A stretch of 45,946 nucleotides of DNA from Lactonifactor sp. BIOML-A5 (GTDB lineage Bacteria; Bacillota; Clostridia; Lachnospirales; Lachnospiraceae): contig NZ_WKYV01000034.1 of NCBI RefSeq assembly GCF_009677585.1, positions 1 through 45,946 on the forward strand, written 5' to 3'. Below the pieces are notes generated by a model. It was given only the letters and a program-made list of their open reading frames with translations, had not been told where the DNA came from and did no database searches. The translations under genes and the position numbers were made by a program. Position 1 is the first letter of the stretch. Every line of letters begins with the position of its first letter. Of the stretch, positions 33,596 to 41,625 are shown piece by piece.

Positions 33596-34879
33596 CTACC
33601 AGTATTTCTCCAATACCTCTCTTATTATTTGGACTCCTTGTCCCAGTTTGTGTCTGTCTCCGTACAAAGCGTATACATCCCTGGCAATAATCTCTGTCTC
33701 ACAGCCCCTGGCAGCCAGCACACTTTTCTTTATATGTTCTCTGTAGTGTTCCGCATTCAACGGCGTATCCAATGCCAGATAGTTTGGGCTGGGCTTCTTT
33801 GAGTAGATAATCTTACTGCCCCTCAGATATTCCCCCATAAGCTCATCGTCTGCCCAGGGTGATACAGAAACCTTTCTGAGATTATCCAAAGTAGAAAGGT
33901 AATCTTTCCAGATTGGATTTGTAGGTTCACAGCACCCATAATAAACAAGTCCAAATTGTTCAGCCAGCCTTTTATAGTGAGGCCAGTAGAACGCCCCGTA
34001 CATATCGGGAGAAATACTGAGAGTTTCCTGTGAATTCAGATTCACCCACAAGTCCTTCAGCTCGATCTCTCCGGTTTTAAGATACTGCCCGGATGGCAAT
34101 TCTCCGGTAAATCCATAGCTGCCCGCTCCGGCGTAATCATTTCCATTATTCAGGCACAGAAGACCTTCCCTATTCATCCATTGAAATGTTTCCAGTACAT
34201 CGTCCACCAGCATTCCATAAAGCTGCTGATACCTTTCGGGACAGTCGTAAGGCGCCAGCATCATACTCTCAAGCCCCATAAGATAAATTGCTTTTTTAGA
34301 AGGACTGACCATCCAGTTAACAGAAGGAGGCATCTTGATTTTTACAGGAAGAATATCTCCAAAAATCTCCTCCACCCTTTCTTTGTATCGATATGTATAC
34401 TCTTTATCCGCTCTGCGGACAGTCTTTCCAATCTTACAGAAGCTTTCTTCCAGATTTTCCAGATGATGTATGGTTGTATATCCCACACTTTTCCCTCTGT
34501 TGTCAATCACTCTTTTTTCTTCCATATCCAGGTCAAAAGTTCGGATATCCATATCCCAGTATACGGTAAAATATCCTGGGATCACCTTATCGTCGTCCAC
34601 CAGTGTGTGGTTCACCAGCTGTGTCAGCAGCTCCTTTTCAACTGCCCGCGCGAACTCTGTTTCACATTCCAGATCCAGATAATCGTCAATACAATATTTT
34701 ATCTCCATGACCACCAAAGGATAATCTCCCCGGCAGCTGCCCTGACAACTATTATGCCTGTACCATCTCTCTTCCCGTTCCCTCATAACAGGAAGCTGGG
34801 ATATCTCATACTGCTGTTTTGCCAGCTCTCTTAAGCGCATCCTGTCCTTTTCTGTTACCTTCAGAATTATTTTCTCCAT
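33596..34879 (-). CDS. URO-D-superfamily-like protein
   Basis: A 427-residue soluble protein. Its C-terminal half, with YYGCCEPTNPIWKDYLSTL then DNLRKVSVSPWADDELMGE and a late SPNYLA motif, resembles the distant uroporphyrinogen decarboxylase-like family found in sugar operons of Clostridia. The H/C-x-C-G-like metal site of corrinoid methyltransferases is represented here by GCCEP (Cys near 318-319). It has a Cys/Arg-rich stretch NSCQGSCRGDYP near residue 43. GAGGAGG lies 5 nt before the ATG. It lies between the TRAP permease and the kinase genes. It is neither a haem enzyme in context nor paired with a corrinoid protein, so decarboxylase-like chemistry is an attractive but unproven idea. Confidence 0.5.
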   Translation of the reverse strand: MEKIILKVTEKDRMRLRELAKQQYEISQLPVMREREERWYRHNSCQGSCRGDYPLVVMEIKYCIDDYLDLECETEFARAVEKELLTQLVNHTLVDDDKVIPGYFTVYWDMDIRTFDLDMEEKRVIDNRGKSVGYTTIHHLENLEESFCKIGKTVRRADKEYTYRYKERVEEIFGDILPVKIKMPPSVNWMVSPSKKAIYLMGLESMMLAPYDCPERYQQLYGMLVDDVLETFQWMNREGLLCLNNGNDYAGAGSYGFTGELPSGQYLKTGEIELKDLWVNLNSQETLSISPDMYGAFYWPHYKRLAEQFGLVYYGCCEPTNPIWKDYLSTLDNLRKVSVSPWADDELMGEYLRGSKIIYSKKPSPNYLALDTPLNAEHYREHIKKSVLAARGCETEIIARDVYALYGDRHKLGQGVQIIREVLEKYW

Positions 34880-34891
34880 TTTTCCTCCTCT

Positions 34892-36220
34892 TTAAAGTGC
34901 AATTAAAACAACCTTTGGAAATACGATGCAGATAATTAATACCGCTACCATCCCTGCAATATAAGGCATTGAGCCCTTAAAAATATCTATTACACTGATA
35001 TCGTCTCCATCTGTTGAGCCGATGTCTCCCAGTGCTGACTTTACTGTAAATACGCTCATACCGAAGGGGGGCGATATAATACCGATTTGAATTGCAATAA
35101 TGGATATTATGCCAAACCAGACCAAATCATATCCATAATTTGCTATAATAGGGCACATAATGGGCATACAAAGCAGGACAATGGAGGTGGAATCCAGTAC
35201 GCATCCCAGCACAAGGAAGATAATCATAAACATAATAACAACTAATATCGGTGGCATACGCAGCGAAAGGATAAAGTCTTCCACAAGGTTAATGGCTCCC
35301 GATACAGCCAGGGCACGGGAATACATTTGTGCTGTAATCAACAAAAACATAACACTTCCCGTACTCACCCCCGCATTTCTCAAGACTTCTAAAAACCCTC
35401 TTGGAGTAAACTTCTTATTTGCTATTACCAGAAGCAAAGCACCGAATGCCGCTACACCGCCAGCTTCCGTGGGAGTAAAATACCCCATCCAGATTCCGCC
35501 CAGGCTAACAAGAATCAATAAAATCATGGGCCAGGGTTTTAGAATAATACTCATTCTTTCTTTTCGCCCCATAGTTTTAACGGCTTCGCCCATATTCGGC
35601 ACAGTATCCGGTTTGATCTTTATGGTCAGCCAGATAGTAAACATAAATATCACAGTCGTAATAATTCCCGGAATTACTCCCGCAACGAACAGATGCCCTA
35701 TGGAGGTACCTGATGCGGTTCCGTACAGTATCATAAGTACACTGGGGGGTATCAGCATTCCCAGTATGGAACTTCCGGCCACACTTCCCACGGAAAACTT
35801 CTTTTCATATCCATGCTTTCTCATCTGCGGCACTGCAATCTTGGTAAAAACTGCCGCTGAGGCTATGCTGACACCGGTGACAGCGGCAAAGATTGCGTTT
35901 GCAACTACGGTGGCATATCCCAGTGACCCTTTCAGCCTTCGAAAGAGCAGATGGCAGGAGTCGTACAGGCTTCCGCTGGCGCCTGAAAGGTTAGCCAGCA
36001 AACCCATTAAAATAAACAGTGGGGTGACCCCAAATATATAATCTTTCAGTGAATTATAGGCTGTGGATATTACCATATTGACAGCTACGTCATAGTTTCC
36101 CACGGCCAGAATCATACCCACAATGCTGCAGCTGAGCAGGCTCACCCCCAGATGAACCCCCATTGCAACCAGGATAATCAGCAATAAAAATGACAGTAAC
36201 GTTATCTGCAGTGTGCTCAT
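34892..36220 (-). CDS. dctM: TRAP transporter large permease (DctM)
   Basis: A 442-residue membrane protein with about 12 segments, the translocating subunit of a Na+-coupled TRAP transporter. DctM-typical elements include GVTPLFILMGLLANLSG, SVAGSSILGMLIPPSVLMILYG, FTPTEAGGVAAFGAL and ISPPFGMSVFTVKS. The start overlaps the DctQ stop by 4 nt (ATGA). It is followed by the URO-D-like gene 13 nt on. Confidence 0.95.
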   Translation of the reverse strand: MSTLQITLLSFLLLIILVAMGVHLGVSLLSCSIVGMILAVGNYDVAVNMVISTAYNSLKDYIFGVTPLFILMGLLANLSGASGSLYDSCHLLFRRLKGSLGYATVVANAIFAAVTGVSIASAAVFTKIAVPQMRKHGYEKKFSVGSVAGSSILGMLIPPSVLMILYGTASGTSIGHLFVAGVIPGIITTVIFMFTIWLTIKIKPDTVPNMGEAVKTMGRKERMSIILKPWPMILLILVSLGGIWMGYFTPTEAGGVAAFGALLLVIANKKFTPRGFLEVLRNAGVSTGSVMFLLITAQMYSRALAVSGAINLVEDFILSLRMPPILVVIMFMIIFLVLGCVLDSTSIVLLCMPIMCPIIANYGYDLVWFGIISIIAIQIGIISPPFGMSVFTVKSALGDIGSTDGDDISVIDIFKGSMPYIAGMVAVLIICIVFPKVVLIAL

Positions 36221-36738
36221 ACTTTAACCTCCCGATTTTTTCCCGCAATTTTAAATATTGTGTCGAGAATATGAATTACATACTCAATCAGCAGTGTTAC
36301 ATATCCAATGAATATGGCGAGTTTCGTCGGCCACGTAGGAATTCTAAGAGCGCCTTCTCCCTCAAACTCTCCACTGGAAACTGCTGCAAGGAATACATCC
36401 AGTGCCGGGTGGATCAGAATTACAAAAATACAGAATCCTATCAAATATGAAAAAAGGTCCAGAAAAAGTTTTGCTTTGTCATTTGCCTTGTCGTAAATAA
36501 TGGTCGTTCTCACATGCTTTCCCACTGCCAGACAGTAAGCAAACTGCATAAATGCGATCGCTACGATAGAGTTTGCCACTATTTCTGCCGTTCCCTGAAA
36601 AGAATAGTTGAAAAAGGTTCTGGCAATTACATCAAACGTTATTACACACATTAATACCGCAATAAGCATTGCCCCTGCCGAGCTGTAGTAAGACAAGAAT
36701 GTCTCATAACCTGATTTAATTTTCATAAATACTTTCAA
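36217..36738 (-). CDS. dctQ: TRAP transporter small permease (DctQ)
   Basis: A 173-residue membrane protein with four predicted segments (near 15-38, 50-70, 88-108, 135-155). Conserved features are TFDVIARTFFNYSFQGTAEI and the A-x-x-x-GKHVRT motif of DctQ proteins. Translation starts at TTG 36738, which has GGAGG 8 nt upstream; the ATG at 36726 is 20 nt from it. It lies between dctP and dctM in the usual P-Q-M order. Confidence 0.92.
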   Translation of the reverse strand: MKVFMKIKSGYETFLSYYSSAGAMLIAVLMCVITFDVIARTFFNYSFQGTAEIVANSIVAIAFMQFAYCLAVGKHVRTTIIYDKANDKAKLFLDLFSYLIGFCIFVILIHPALDVFLAAVSSGEFEGEGALRIPTWPTKLAIFIGYVTLLIEYVIHILDTIFKIAGKNREVKV

Positions 36739-36766
36739 AATACAGACCTCCGATTTGTCCAGAACG

Positions 36767-37873
36767 TTATTGCAGCTCCCAGTCGATTACCATATCATAA
36801 CCGTTTTTGCCTAATTCTTCCCAATATGCTTTATATATTTCTATTGTCTGATAGCCGGCCTCGTTGAATTCATCCACTGCAGACTGGACAACATTAGGTA
36901 TTACCTCCACCCATCTTTCTTTTTCTGCATCACTCAACTGGATAATCGTCGCACCAGCTTCCTTTAATCCTTCCAAATCACTGGCGTATTTTTCCGCTGT
37001 GAGTTTCGCTTCTGCTTCCGTATAGCCGGCTCCTGTCTCCAGTATGACATCCTTTAAGTCTTCGGGAAGGCCATTGAGAGTGTCATTGTTAACCGTTAGG
37101 GAACCCGCCATCTTAGAGCCAAAATCTGTTAGAATTACATAGGGTGCAACCTCATATAACTTCATTCCATAAGCGGAACCCAGGGGACAAATCATCGCGT
37201 CATACACTCCGGTCTGCATGCTTGTATATCCATCGTTTAAGCTGGACTGCACTGCCGTGGCACCAGTATTCTCCAGCCAGTACAGATAGCTGGCGCCGCC
37301 GCCGATTTTCATTCCCTTCAGGTCTTCTACAGACTCAATTGGCTTTGTAGAATAGATACAGTAATTATCTGTCACTCCAATTCCCAGGGAGGTCTGGTTG
37401 TATTTCTGGAATGCGTTTGTAAACTCATCCGGGTATTTATCGAACAGGCCTGCTGCAGCTTTGCTTACCACTTCAGGATCCGGACAGGTAAAAGGAACTC
37501 TAAAATCAATGTTATGGATTTTCAGAGTTGACGGCTCAAATCCATAATTTACATAAGTAAAGTCCAAGATTCCTCCTTCTACTGCCTCCAGAGCTTCTCC
37601 TAATTTTGCCACTGATCCGCCGTAAGATTTTACCCATTCAATTTCGTAGCCGAGGCTCTTTGCTTTCTCTGTTACCGTAGGTACAAAATATTCTTCCATT
37701 GCCGTAGTCCAGGTAATGTTCTCCACTACATGTCCAGCCCCGATTCGAAAGGTAAACTTTTCAGACGAACTGTTTTCTTTGGTCTCACTCTTCCCTCCGC
37801 ACCCTGCTAAAACACCGCTGCACAGTATAATACCTGCTGTAAGTAAAGCAATACTTTTTCTTCTATTCTTCAT
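36767..37873 (-). CDS. dctP: TRAP transporter substrate-binding protein (TAXI/DctP-like)
   Basis: A 368-residue extracytoplasmic receptor with a lipoprotein signal: KNRRK, hydrophobic core, lipobox VLAGC with the Cys near residue 25. A Ser/Lys/Glu-rich linker and the mature binding fold follow (FTFRIGAGHVVENITWTTAMEEYF; GGGASYLYWLENTGATAVQSSLNDGYTSMQTG resembles the DctP ligand-site region). AAAGGAT precedes the ATG. It delivers the ligand to the DctQM permease encoded next. Its ligand, which would define the pathway, is not readable from sequence; known DctP ligands are mostly carboxylates and sugar acids. Confidence 0.9.
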   Translation of the reverse strand: MKNRRKSIALLTAGIILCSGVLAGCGGKSETKENSSSEKFTFRIGAGHVVENITWTTAMEEYFVPTVTEKAKSLGYEIEWVKSYGGSVAKLGEALEAVEGGILDFTYVNYGFEPSTLKIHNIDFRVPFTCPDPEVVSKAAAGLFDKYPDEFTNAFQKYNQTSLGIGVTDNYCIYSTKPIESVEDLKGMKIGGGASYLYWLENTGATAVQSSLNDGYTSMQTGVYDAMICPLGSAYGMKLYEVAPYVILTDFGSKMAGSLTVNNDTLNGLPEDLKDVILETGAGYTEAEAKLTAEKYASDLEGLKEAGATIIQLSDAEKERWVEVIPNVVQSAVDEFNEAGYQTIEIYKAYWEELGKNGYDMVIDWELQ

Positions 37874-37985
37874 AATATAATCCTTTCTTTCATTAAGTAT
37901 ACCCAGGGTGTCTTCCCTGCCTAATACCTCTCATGCCCGGCAGTAATATTCCCTTAGGGTGATTGATTCAGCATCTTCTCCATAA

Positions 37986-39050
37986 TTATAAAATTGAACA
38001 AAAAGGTGTATTGGGTTCTCTTTCAAAGCAGTCCTGAAATCCTCTGTCATGATGATATTCTGTTTTCTCTGCATCCTGAGGATAGATATACCTCCCTCCC
38101 ACTTCCCAGAAAAAGGGATGAAACCTATAATTCAGACGTTCTTTTTTCATCCTGTACAGAACCCGTATTTCATTCAAATCCGCCATAAAATTTGTCCATA
38201 CATCATAGTGCACCGGTATTACCACCTTACACTGCAGTGCTTCCGCCATCCGCAGAACATCAACCGATGTCATCTTATCCGCTATCCCAACCGGATTTTC
38301 ACCAAAGGACGCCAGTGCCACGTCGATCTTATGTTCCTTTCCATGTTTTGCAAAACAGATAGAATAGTGGCTGTCACCGCTGTGATATATATTTCCTCCC
38401 GGAGTCTTAATCAGATAATTCACCGCCTTTTGATCCATATCATCCGGACAGGTTCCTCTGATGTCCTCCACTCCGTCTGTAGTTACCAGGCACGTCCGGT
38501 CAAAAGATTCCAGAGCAAGAATCTCCAGATCTTTTATTTTTATTGTGTCTCCGGGTCTGACAGTAATACATCGCTCCTCGGGAACCCCCCATTTTATCCA
38601 TAGCTCTACTGCCTTTTGGGGACCAATAAAAGGGATGGGTTCCTGAACATTCGAGAGAACTGCCCCTGCATAATTCACATCCATATGATCCTGATGGTAA
38701 TGTGTTGCCAGTACAGCATCTACTTTTCTTACCGCAAATGGATCCAGTACAGCCACAGACGCTCTCAGGTTCGGCTGCAGTTTTCTCCCTCCGGACATAT
38801 TCGCCATCTGATGACCCAAAGCCATTTCCTTCACCCGTTTTGTTCTCTTCCCTCTTCCGCACCATAGGTCAATGCTAATGTTACAGTCTCCAGGTGTTTT
38901 TATCCACACCCCGGTACATCCCATCCACCACATAGCTACACTGCCTTCCTCCACCTTCTGCTCCTCGATCTCCTCATTCAGCCATGTACCCCATTCGGGA
39001 AAAGTGTCCAATATCCACCTATCCCTTGTTACCTCTTCAATTCTGCTCAT
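37986..39050 (-). CDS. ulaG: L-ascorbate-6-phosphate lactonase homologue (UlaG)
   Basis: A 354-residue metallo-beta-lactamase-fold enzyme, the same length as E. coli UlaG and alignable with it end to end as I remember that sequence: [61 protein letters not shown] (metal site), [36 protein letters not shown] and HYDVWTNF. UlaG opens the lactone ring of L-ascorbate 6-phosphate to 3-keto-L-gulonate 6-phosphate with a metal ion. E. coli has HDHND where this has HYHQD, keeping the ligands. It is the first gene after the DeoR-facing promoter; GGAGAG lies 3-5 nt before the ATG. Confidence 0.93.
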   Translation of the reverse strand: MSRIEEVTRDRWILDTFPEWGTWLNEEIEEQKVEEGSVAMWWMGCTGVWIKTPGDCNISIDLWCGRGKRTKRVKEMALGHQMANMSGGRKLQPNLRASVAVLDPFAVRKVDAVLATHYHQDHMDVNYAGAVLSNVQEPIPFIGPQKAVELWIKWGVPEERCITVRPGDTIKIKDLEILALESFDRTCLVTTDGVEDIRGTCPDDMDQKAVNYLIKTPGGNIYHSGDSHYSICFAKHGKEHKIDVALASFGENPVGIADKMTSVDVLRMAEALQCKVVIPVHYDVWTNFMADLNEIRVLYRMKKERLNYRFHPFFWEVGGRYIYPQDAEKTEYHHDRGFQDCFEREPNTPFCSIL

Positions 39051-39084
39051 TTTCTCTCCTTCCTGGTTTATTAATTATTTTTTG

Positions 39085-39214
39085 TTCGTTTATTTGATGT
39101 TTTTATTGTACTATTAATCAATTTTAATGTCTATTGACTTATTTCCGATAATTTAATTCGTTTTTGTACACTTTTTACATCTTTTCATTCGTTTAAATCA
39201 CTTTTCATTCATTT
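39085..39214. promoter_or_regulatory. Cluster of TTCRTTT repeats, candidate DeoR operators
   Basis: The heptamer TTC(G/A)TTT occurs at 39085, 39157, 39188 and 39208. The last two belong to a 17-bp direct repeat, TTTTCATTCRTTTAAWT at 39183-39199 and 39203-39219, spaced 20 bp. They flank the leftward promoter and lie upstream of the rightward one, as expected for a DeoR-type repressor controlling both genes. Confidence 0.55.
39105..39133 (-). promoter_or_regulatory. Promoter of the ula-like operon
   Basis: On the minus strand TAGACA (39128-39133) and TACAAT (39105-39110) with a 17-nt spacer, about 55 bp before the ulaG start. The TTCGTTT copy at 39085 would overlap the early transcribed region. 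Confidence 0.6.
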
Positions 39215-39249
39215 AATTTATGGTTTTCAAATTTTATATCGATATTTTA

Positions 39250-39278
39250 TTGCATTTATCTTTCTATTGCTTTATAAT
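39250..39278 (+). promoter_or_regulatory. Promoter of the DeoR gene
   Basis: TTGCAT (39250-39255) and TATAAT (39273-39278) with a 17-nt spacer, about 42 bp before the ATG. Confidence 0.75.
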
Positions 39279-39319
39279 CGAACTAATAAACCAAGTATTA
39301 AGAGTAAGGAGTGTTCAAT

Positions 39320-40102
39320 ATGAACCAATCCAAAAACGTGATTCAAGAAAGACAGAAACGGTTGTTTGATTATATTACAAAACACAATTCCATAAAAGTT
39401 TCCGATGCCAGCAGGATGCTCCAAGTTTCCGAACTGACTGTCCGCCGGGATTTGGCTGAATTAGAAAAAAAGAACCTGGTACAGAGATTTCACGGTGGGG
39501 CAGCACTGAATACCTCCACAGCGGATTATGATGTTGTAGTGGAAGAAAAAAAGATCCTGAACGAACATATTAAAAATTGCATTGGAAAAAAGGCTGCTTC
39601 ACTTGTTCAGGATGGATCTACTGTATTCCTGAACTCAGGTTCCACAACCCTTGCTGTTATGAAATATCTTAACAGCAGATCCGTCCGCATAATGACCAAT
39701 AATGCGCTTGCCCCCTCTTCTGTCTGGAGCGATAATGTAGAACTGATAATGACCGGAGGAGAGTGCCGCAGCCGCTCCAAATCTCTTGTTGGAAGCTATG
39801 CGCTTAATGTTGTAAACAGTATTTACGGGAATGCCTGTATCCTGGGAGTCAATGGAATCAGCAGTACTTGCGGCACTACCACCTCAGTTTACCAGGAGAC
39901 CTCCATTAATGAGGCCATGGTTAAGCGCTGCAACGGACCCGTGATTATAGCGGCAGATGGATCCAAAGTTGGAAAGTCCTATAATTTCATCAGCATACCT
40001 ATCCAGGATATAGATATTCTAATTACGGATCCCAGTGCAGATCCCGCTGAACTGGAGAAGATTGCGGGAAAAGGGATTAAGGTTATTACGGTTGATATCT
40101 AA
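39320..40102 (+). CDS. DeoR-family regulator of the ula-like operon
   Basis: A 260-residue regulator with an N-terminal DeoR helix-turn-helix (about residues 14-60; IKVSDASRMLQVSELTVRRDLAELEKK, then VQRFHGGAAL) and a C-terminal sugar-phosphate-binding domain (FLNSGSTTLAVMKYL, MTGGECRSRSKSLVG, AADGSKVGK). This type senses a phosphorylated intermediate. ATG 39320 has AAGGAG 8 nt upstream; the in-frame GTG at 39311 overlaps it. It is divergent from ulaG with TTCRTTT repeats between, so it is the counterpart of UlaR by position. Confidence 0.92.
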   Translation: MNQSKNVIQERQKRLFDYITKHNSIKVSDASRMLQVSELTVRRDLAELEKKNLVQRFHGGAALNTSTADYDVVVEEKKILNEHIKNCIGKKAASLVQDGSTVFLNSGSTTLAVMKYLNSRSVRIMTNNALAPSSVWSDNVELIMTGGECRSRSKSLVGSYALNVVNSIYGNACILGVNGISSTCGTTTSVYQETSINEAMVKRCNGPVIIAADGSKVGKSYNFISIPIQDIDILITDPSADPAELEKIAGKGIKVITVDI

Positions 40103-40130
40103 CCATTCTAACTTATTTTTAACCAAATAT

Positions 40131-40151
40131 CTCAGGAAATAATTTCCTGAG
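40131..40151 (+). repeat. Inverted repeat after the DeoR gene
   Basis: CTCAGGAAAT and ATTTCCTGAG are exact complements around one central base, 29 nt after the DeoR stop codon. No T run follows, so it is a weak terminator candidate or a binding site. Confidence 0.35.
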
Positions 40152-40226
40152 TGTAGCATCCGAAGGGTTAAAAAAAGAGGCTGTCAGGAAATAGCACTTT
40201 TTAACGCCCCGACACCCCATTAGAAT

Positions 40227-40278
40227 ATCCCCGCAGGAATCAGGGCTTTCATGCCTTTTGATTGATTCCTGCGGGGAT
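40227..40278. repeat. Perfect 16-bp inverted repeat, long hairpin
   Basis: ATCCCCGCAGGAATCA (40227-40242) and its exact complement (40263-40278) enclose 20 nt, with a further short GGC/GCC stem inside. On the plus strand a loose T-rich stretch follows, so it may end the DeoR transcript; on the minus strand it follows copy B of the propeller gene. It might also be the core of a small non-autonomous repeat element, since the preceding stretch at 40177-40202 looks foreign to the duplicated block. Confidence 0.5.
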
Positions 40279-40317
40279 GTTCCTTTCACTCTTTTCTGTT
40301 GTTTCGCGTAGTTACAA

Positions 40318-40376
40318 TTCTCATCCCAGCTTAATTCCGGGATCATTGCATTGTCATATCATCCATTTGTACCAGC
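40318..40376 (-). pseudogene. Decayed 5' stump of a second ulaE-like gene
   Basis: Reading leftward from just below copy B of the propeller gene, the sequence aligns base by base with the first about 60 nt of the epimerase gene at 30975-31034. Shared runs include GGATNATATGA and GGAATTAAGCTGG. The start codon is lost, and similarity ends just below 40318. It lies at the same distance from copy B as ulaE does from copy A. Confidence 0.75.
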
Positions 40377-40395
40377 TTTTATCTCTCCATCCCCC

Positions 40396-41442
40396 TTACG
40401 CATTCAGATAATACATGGCCAGTTCGTCGGCTTCCATGTTTGCAGCTATCAGAATATCCCTGCCCTGTGTATGCCGATAGAGTACGTTAGCCGCCCCGCA
40501 GCCATGGTCCAGTGTATAGGTCCTTAATCCCCCGTTGCCGTCGCTTATGAATGCCAACAGATCCATATCACCTCTTCTATGTCCGATAAACACTGCCGGG
40601 GTGTTACCAATATAACCCTTATCTGCCGCATGCAGTAATTTCAGTTTTTGAGGATGCTCATATATTTTCTGAAACCTTCCATCCCTTTTTTTATAAACCT
40701 CCAGCTTGTCCCCGTGAAAAGGAGAAACCAGGAACAGCTCTTCCTCCCCGCACTGATCAATATCTGTTAAAATGGCCTCACTTGCCGGTGTTTCCAGCAA
40801 CATTTCTATCTCCCACAGATCTTTGCCCTCCCGTGGAGGGGATATCTCATAGACTCCCTGGTGGCAGGCAATAACCCCCTTTTCTACCCCATCTCGGCAT
40901 ATCTTGCAGTATCCATGGTTCTTCAGCATACTGTCTTTTATGACCTGAAACTTCAACGGATGGTCATCATGATACTGGGATAAGTCAGAGGGTAGTTCCG
41001 CTCCGTATACCTTTCCTGGCTCTGACCAGTCGTCCTTATACTTATGACCTGATTTCAATGTACAGGCAATCAGATATTTTTTTCCCTGATTCCTTAAAAT
41101 ATCGAAACGATGCACAAACGGCAGCTTTGCCAAAGTTTGGATTTCCCAGCCCCCTTTCTCCCTTGGAAAAGCTGTGACGATCGAGGCCTCACTGGAATCA
41201 TTGGGGGAATAAAAGCGGTGGGTAGCGAGAAACTGTCCGCTGCTGTCCGGGATCGGAACCATCGTCATAACACCTCCCGGTCCATCCCAGACCACCTCCA
41301 GCATATTTCCTTCCATATCGTAAATGCGGCACTCTGCTTCTTTTGCGGATGCTGCCAGAAAGCATTCTTTTCCTTTATAGAAGAAAGGTGCCAGGGCATA
41401 ACATTTTTCCAATTTACTTATCACTTTTTTCTCAATTCTCAT
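40396..41442 (-). CDS. Unknown conserved protein, propeller-like (copy B)
   Basis: A 348-residue paralogue of the protein at 31047-32093, with identical length, no insertions or deletions and about 88 percent identity by eye count. The D-x-D-x-x-G-x-x-E-L segment and all Cys around GYCKIC are kept. The ribosome site AGGAGGG with similar spacing is also kept. The frame is open while the flanking kinase and epimerase stumps have stop codons or lost starts, which suggests selection on this gene or a recent event. No obvious promoter lies directly upstream; the region there carries the rightward promoter of the GNAT gene. Confidence 0.72.
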   Translation of the reverse strand: MRIEKKVISKLEKCYALAPFFYKGKECFLAASAKEAECRIYDMEGNMLEVVWDGPGGVMTMVPIPDSSGQFLATHRFYSPNDSSEASIVTAFPREKGGWEIQTLAKLPFVHRFDILRNQGKKYLIACTLKSGHKYKDDWSEPGKVYGAELPSDLSQYHDDHPLKFQVIKDSMLKNHGYCKICRDGVEKGVIACHQGVYEISPPREGKDLWEIEMLLETPASEAILTDIDQCGEEELFLVSPFHGDKLEVYKKRDGRFQKIYEHPQKLKLLHAADKGYIGNTPAVFIGHRRGDMDLLAFISDGNGGLRTYTLDHGCGAANVLYRHTQGRDILIAANMEADELAMYYLNA

Positions 41443-41447
41443 CCGTG

Positions 41448-41517
41448 CATTCCCTCCTGCTTTTTTCTATGTTTCTCATGTATTATAAAAGAATTTCCGT
41501 CCTGGTTTCAATTTTCT
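41448..41517 (-). pseudogene. Decayed 3' stump of a second FGGY kinase gene
   Basis: Read leftward, the frame gives IETRTEILL and then a stop, matching the kinase C-terminus IETRTELLFQYMR at 32098-32170. The DNA similarity continues beyond that stop to the ribosome site of copy B. It shows that copy B was duplicated together with its operon context. Confidence 0.75.
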
Positions 41518-41529
41518 ATTGTACCTCCC

Positions 41530-41558
41530 TTGCGCTCTCCTTAAAAACCTGTTATAAT
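41530..41558 (+). promoter_or_regulatory. Promoter of the GNAT gene
   Basis: TTGCGC (41530-41535) and TATAAT (41553-41558) with a 17-nt spacer, starting just outside the duplicated block. Confidence 0.65.
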
Positions 41559-41625
41559 CTACGCCGATACGAAGTCTGTTGTTACCATTTAAGCTTTATC
41601 AAGATACCCCAGGAGGAGAAATGTT

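Larger units (their letters stand above)
40318..41517 (-). repeat. Duplicated block (partner of 30970-32170)
   Basis: About 1.2 kb is duplicated: the last about 70 nt of the FGGY kinase gene, the whole propeller gene and the first about 60 nt of the epimerase gene. The central gene is intact in both copies, while both flanks in this copy are degenerate. The order of the fragments is the same as in the operon. The edges are estimated by eye. Confidence 0.85.

Noticed and set aside
40119..40346. Leftward 75-codon gene between DeoR and copy B of the propeller gene
   Set aside because: Its start falls inside the decayed epimerase stump and the rest crosses the 16-bp hairpin; the frame is an accident of decay.
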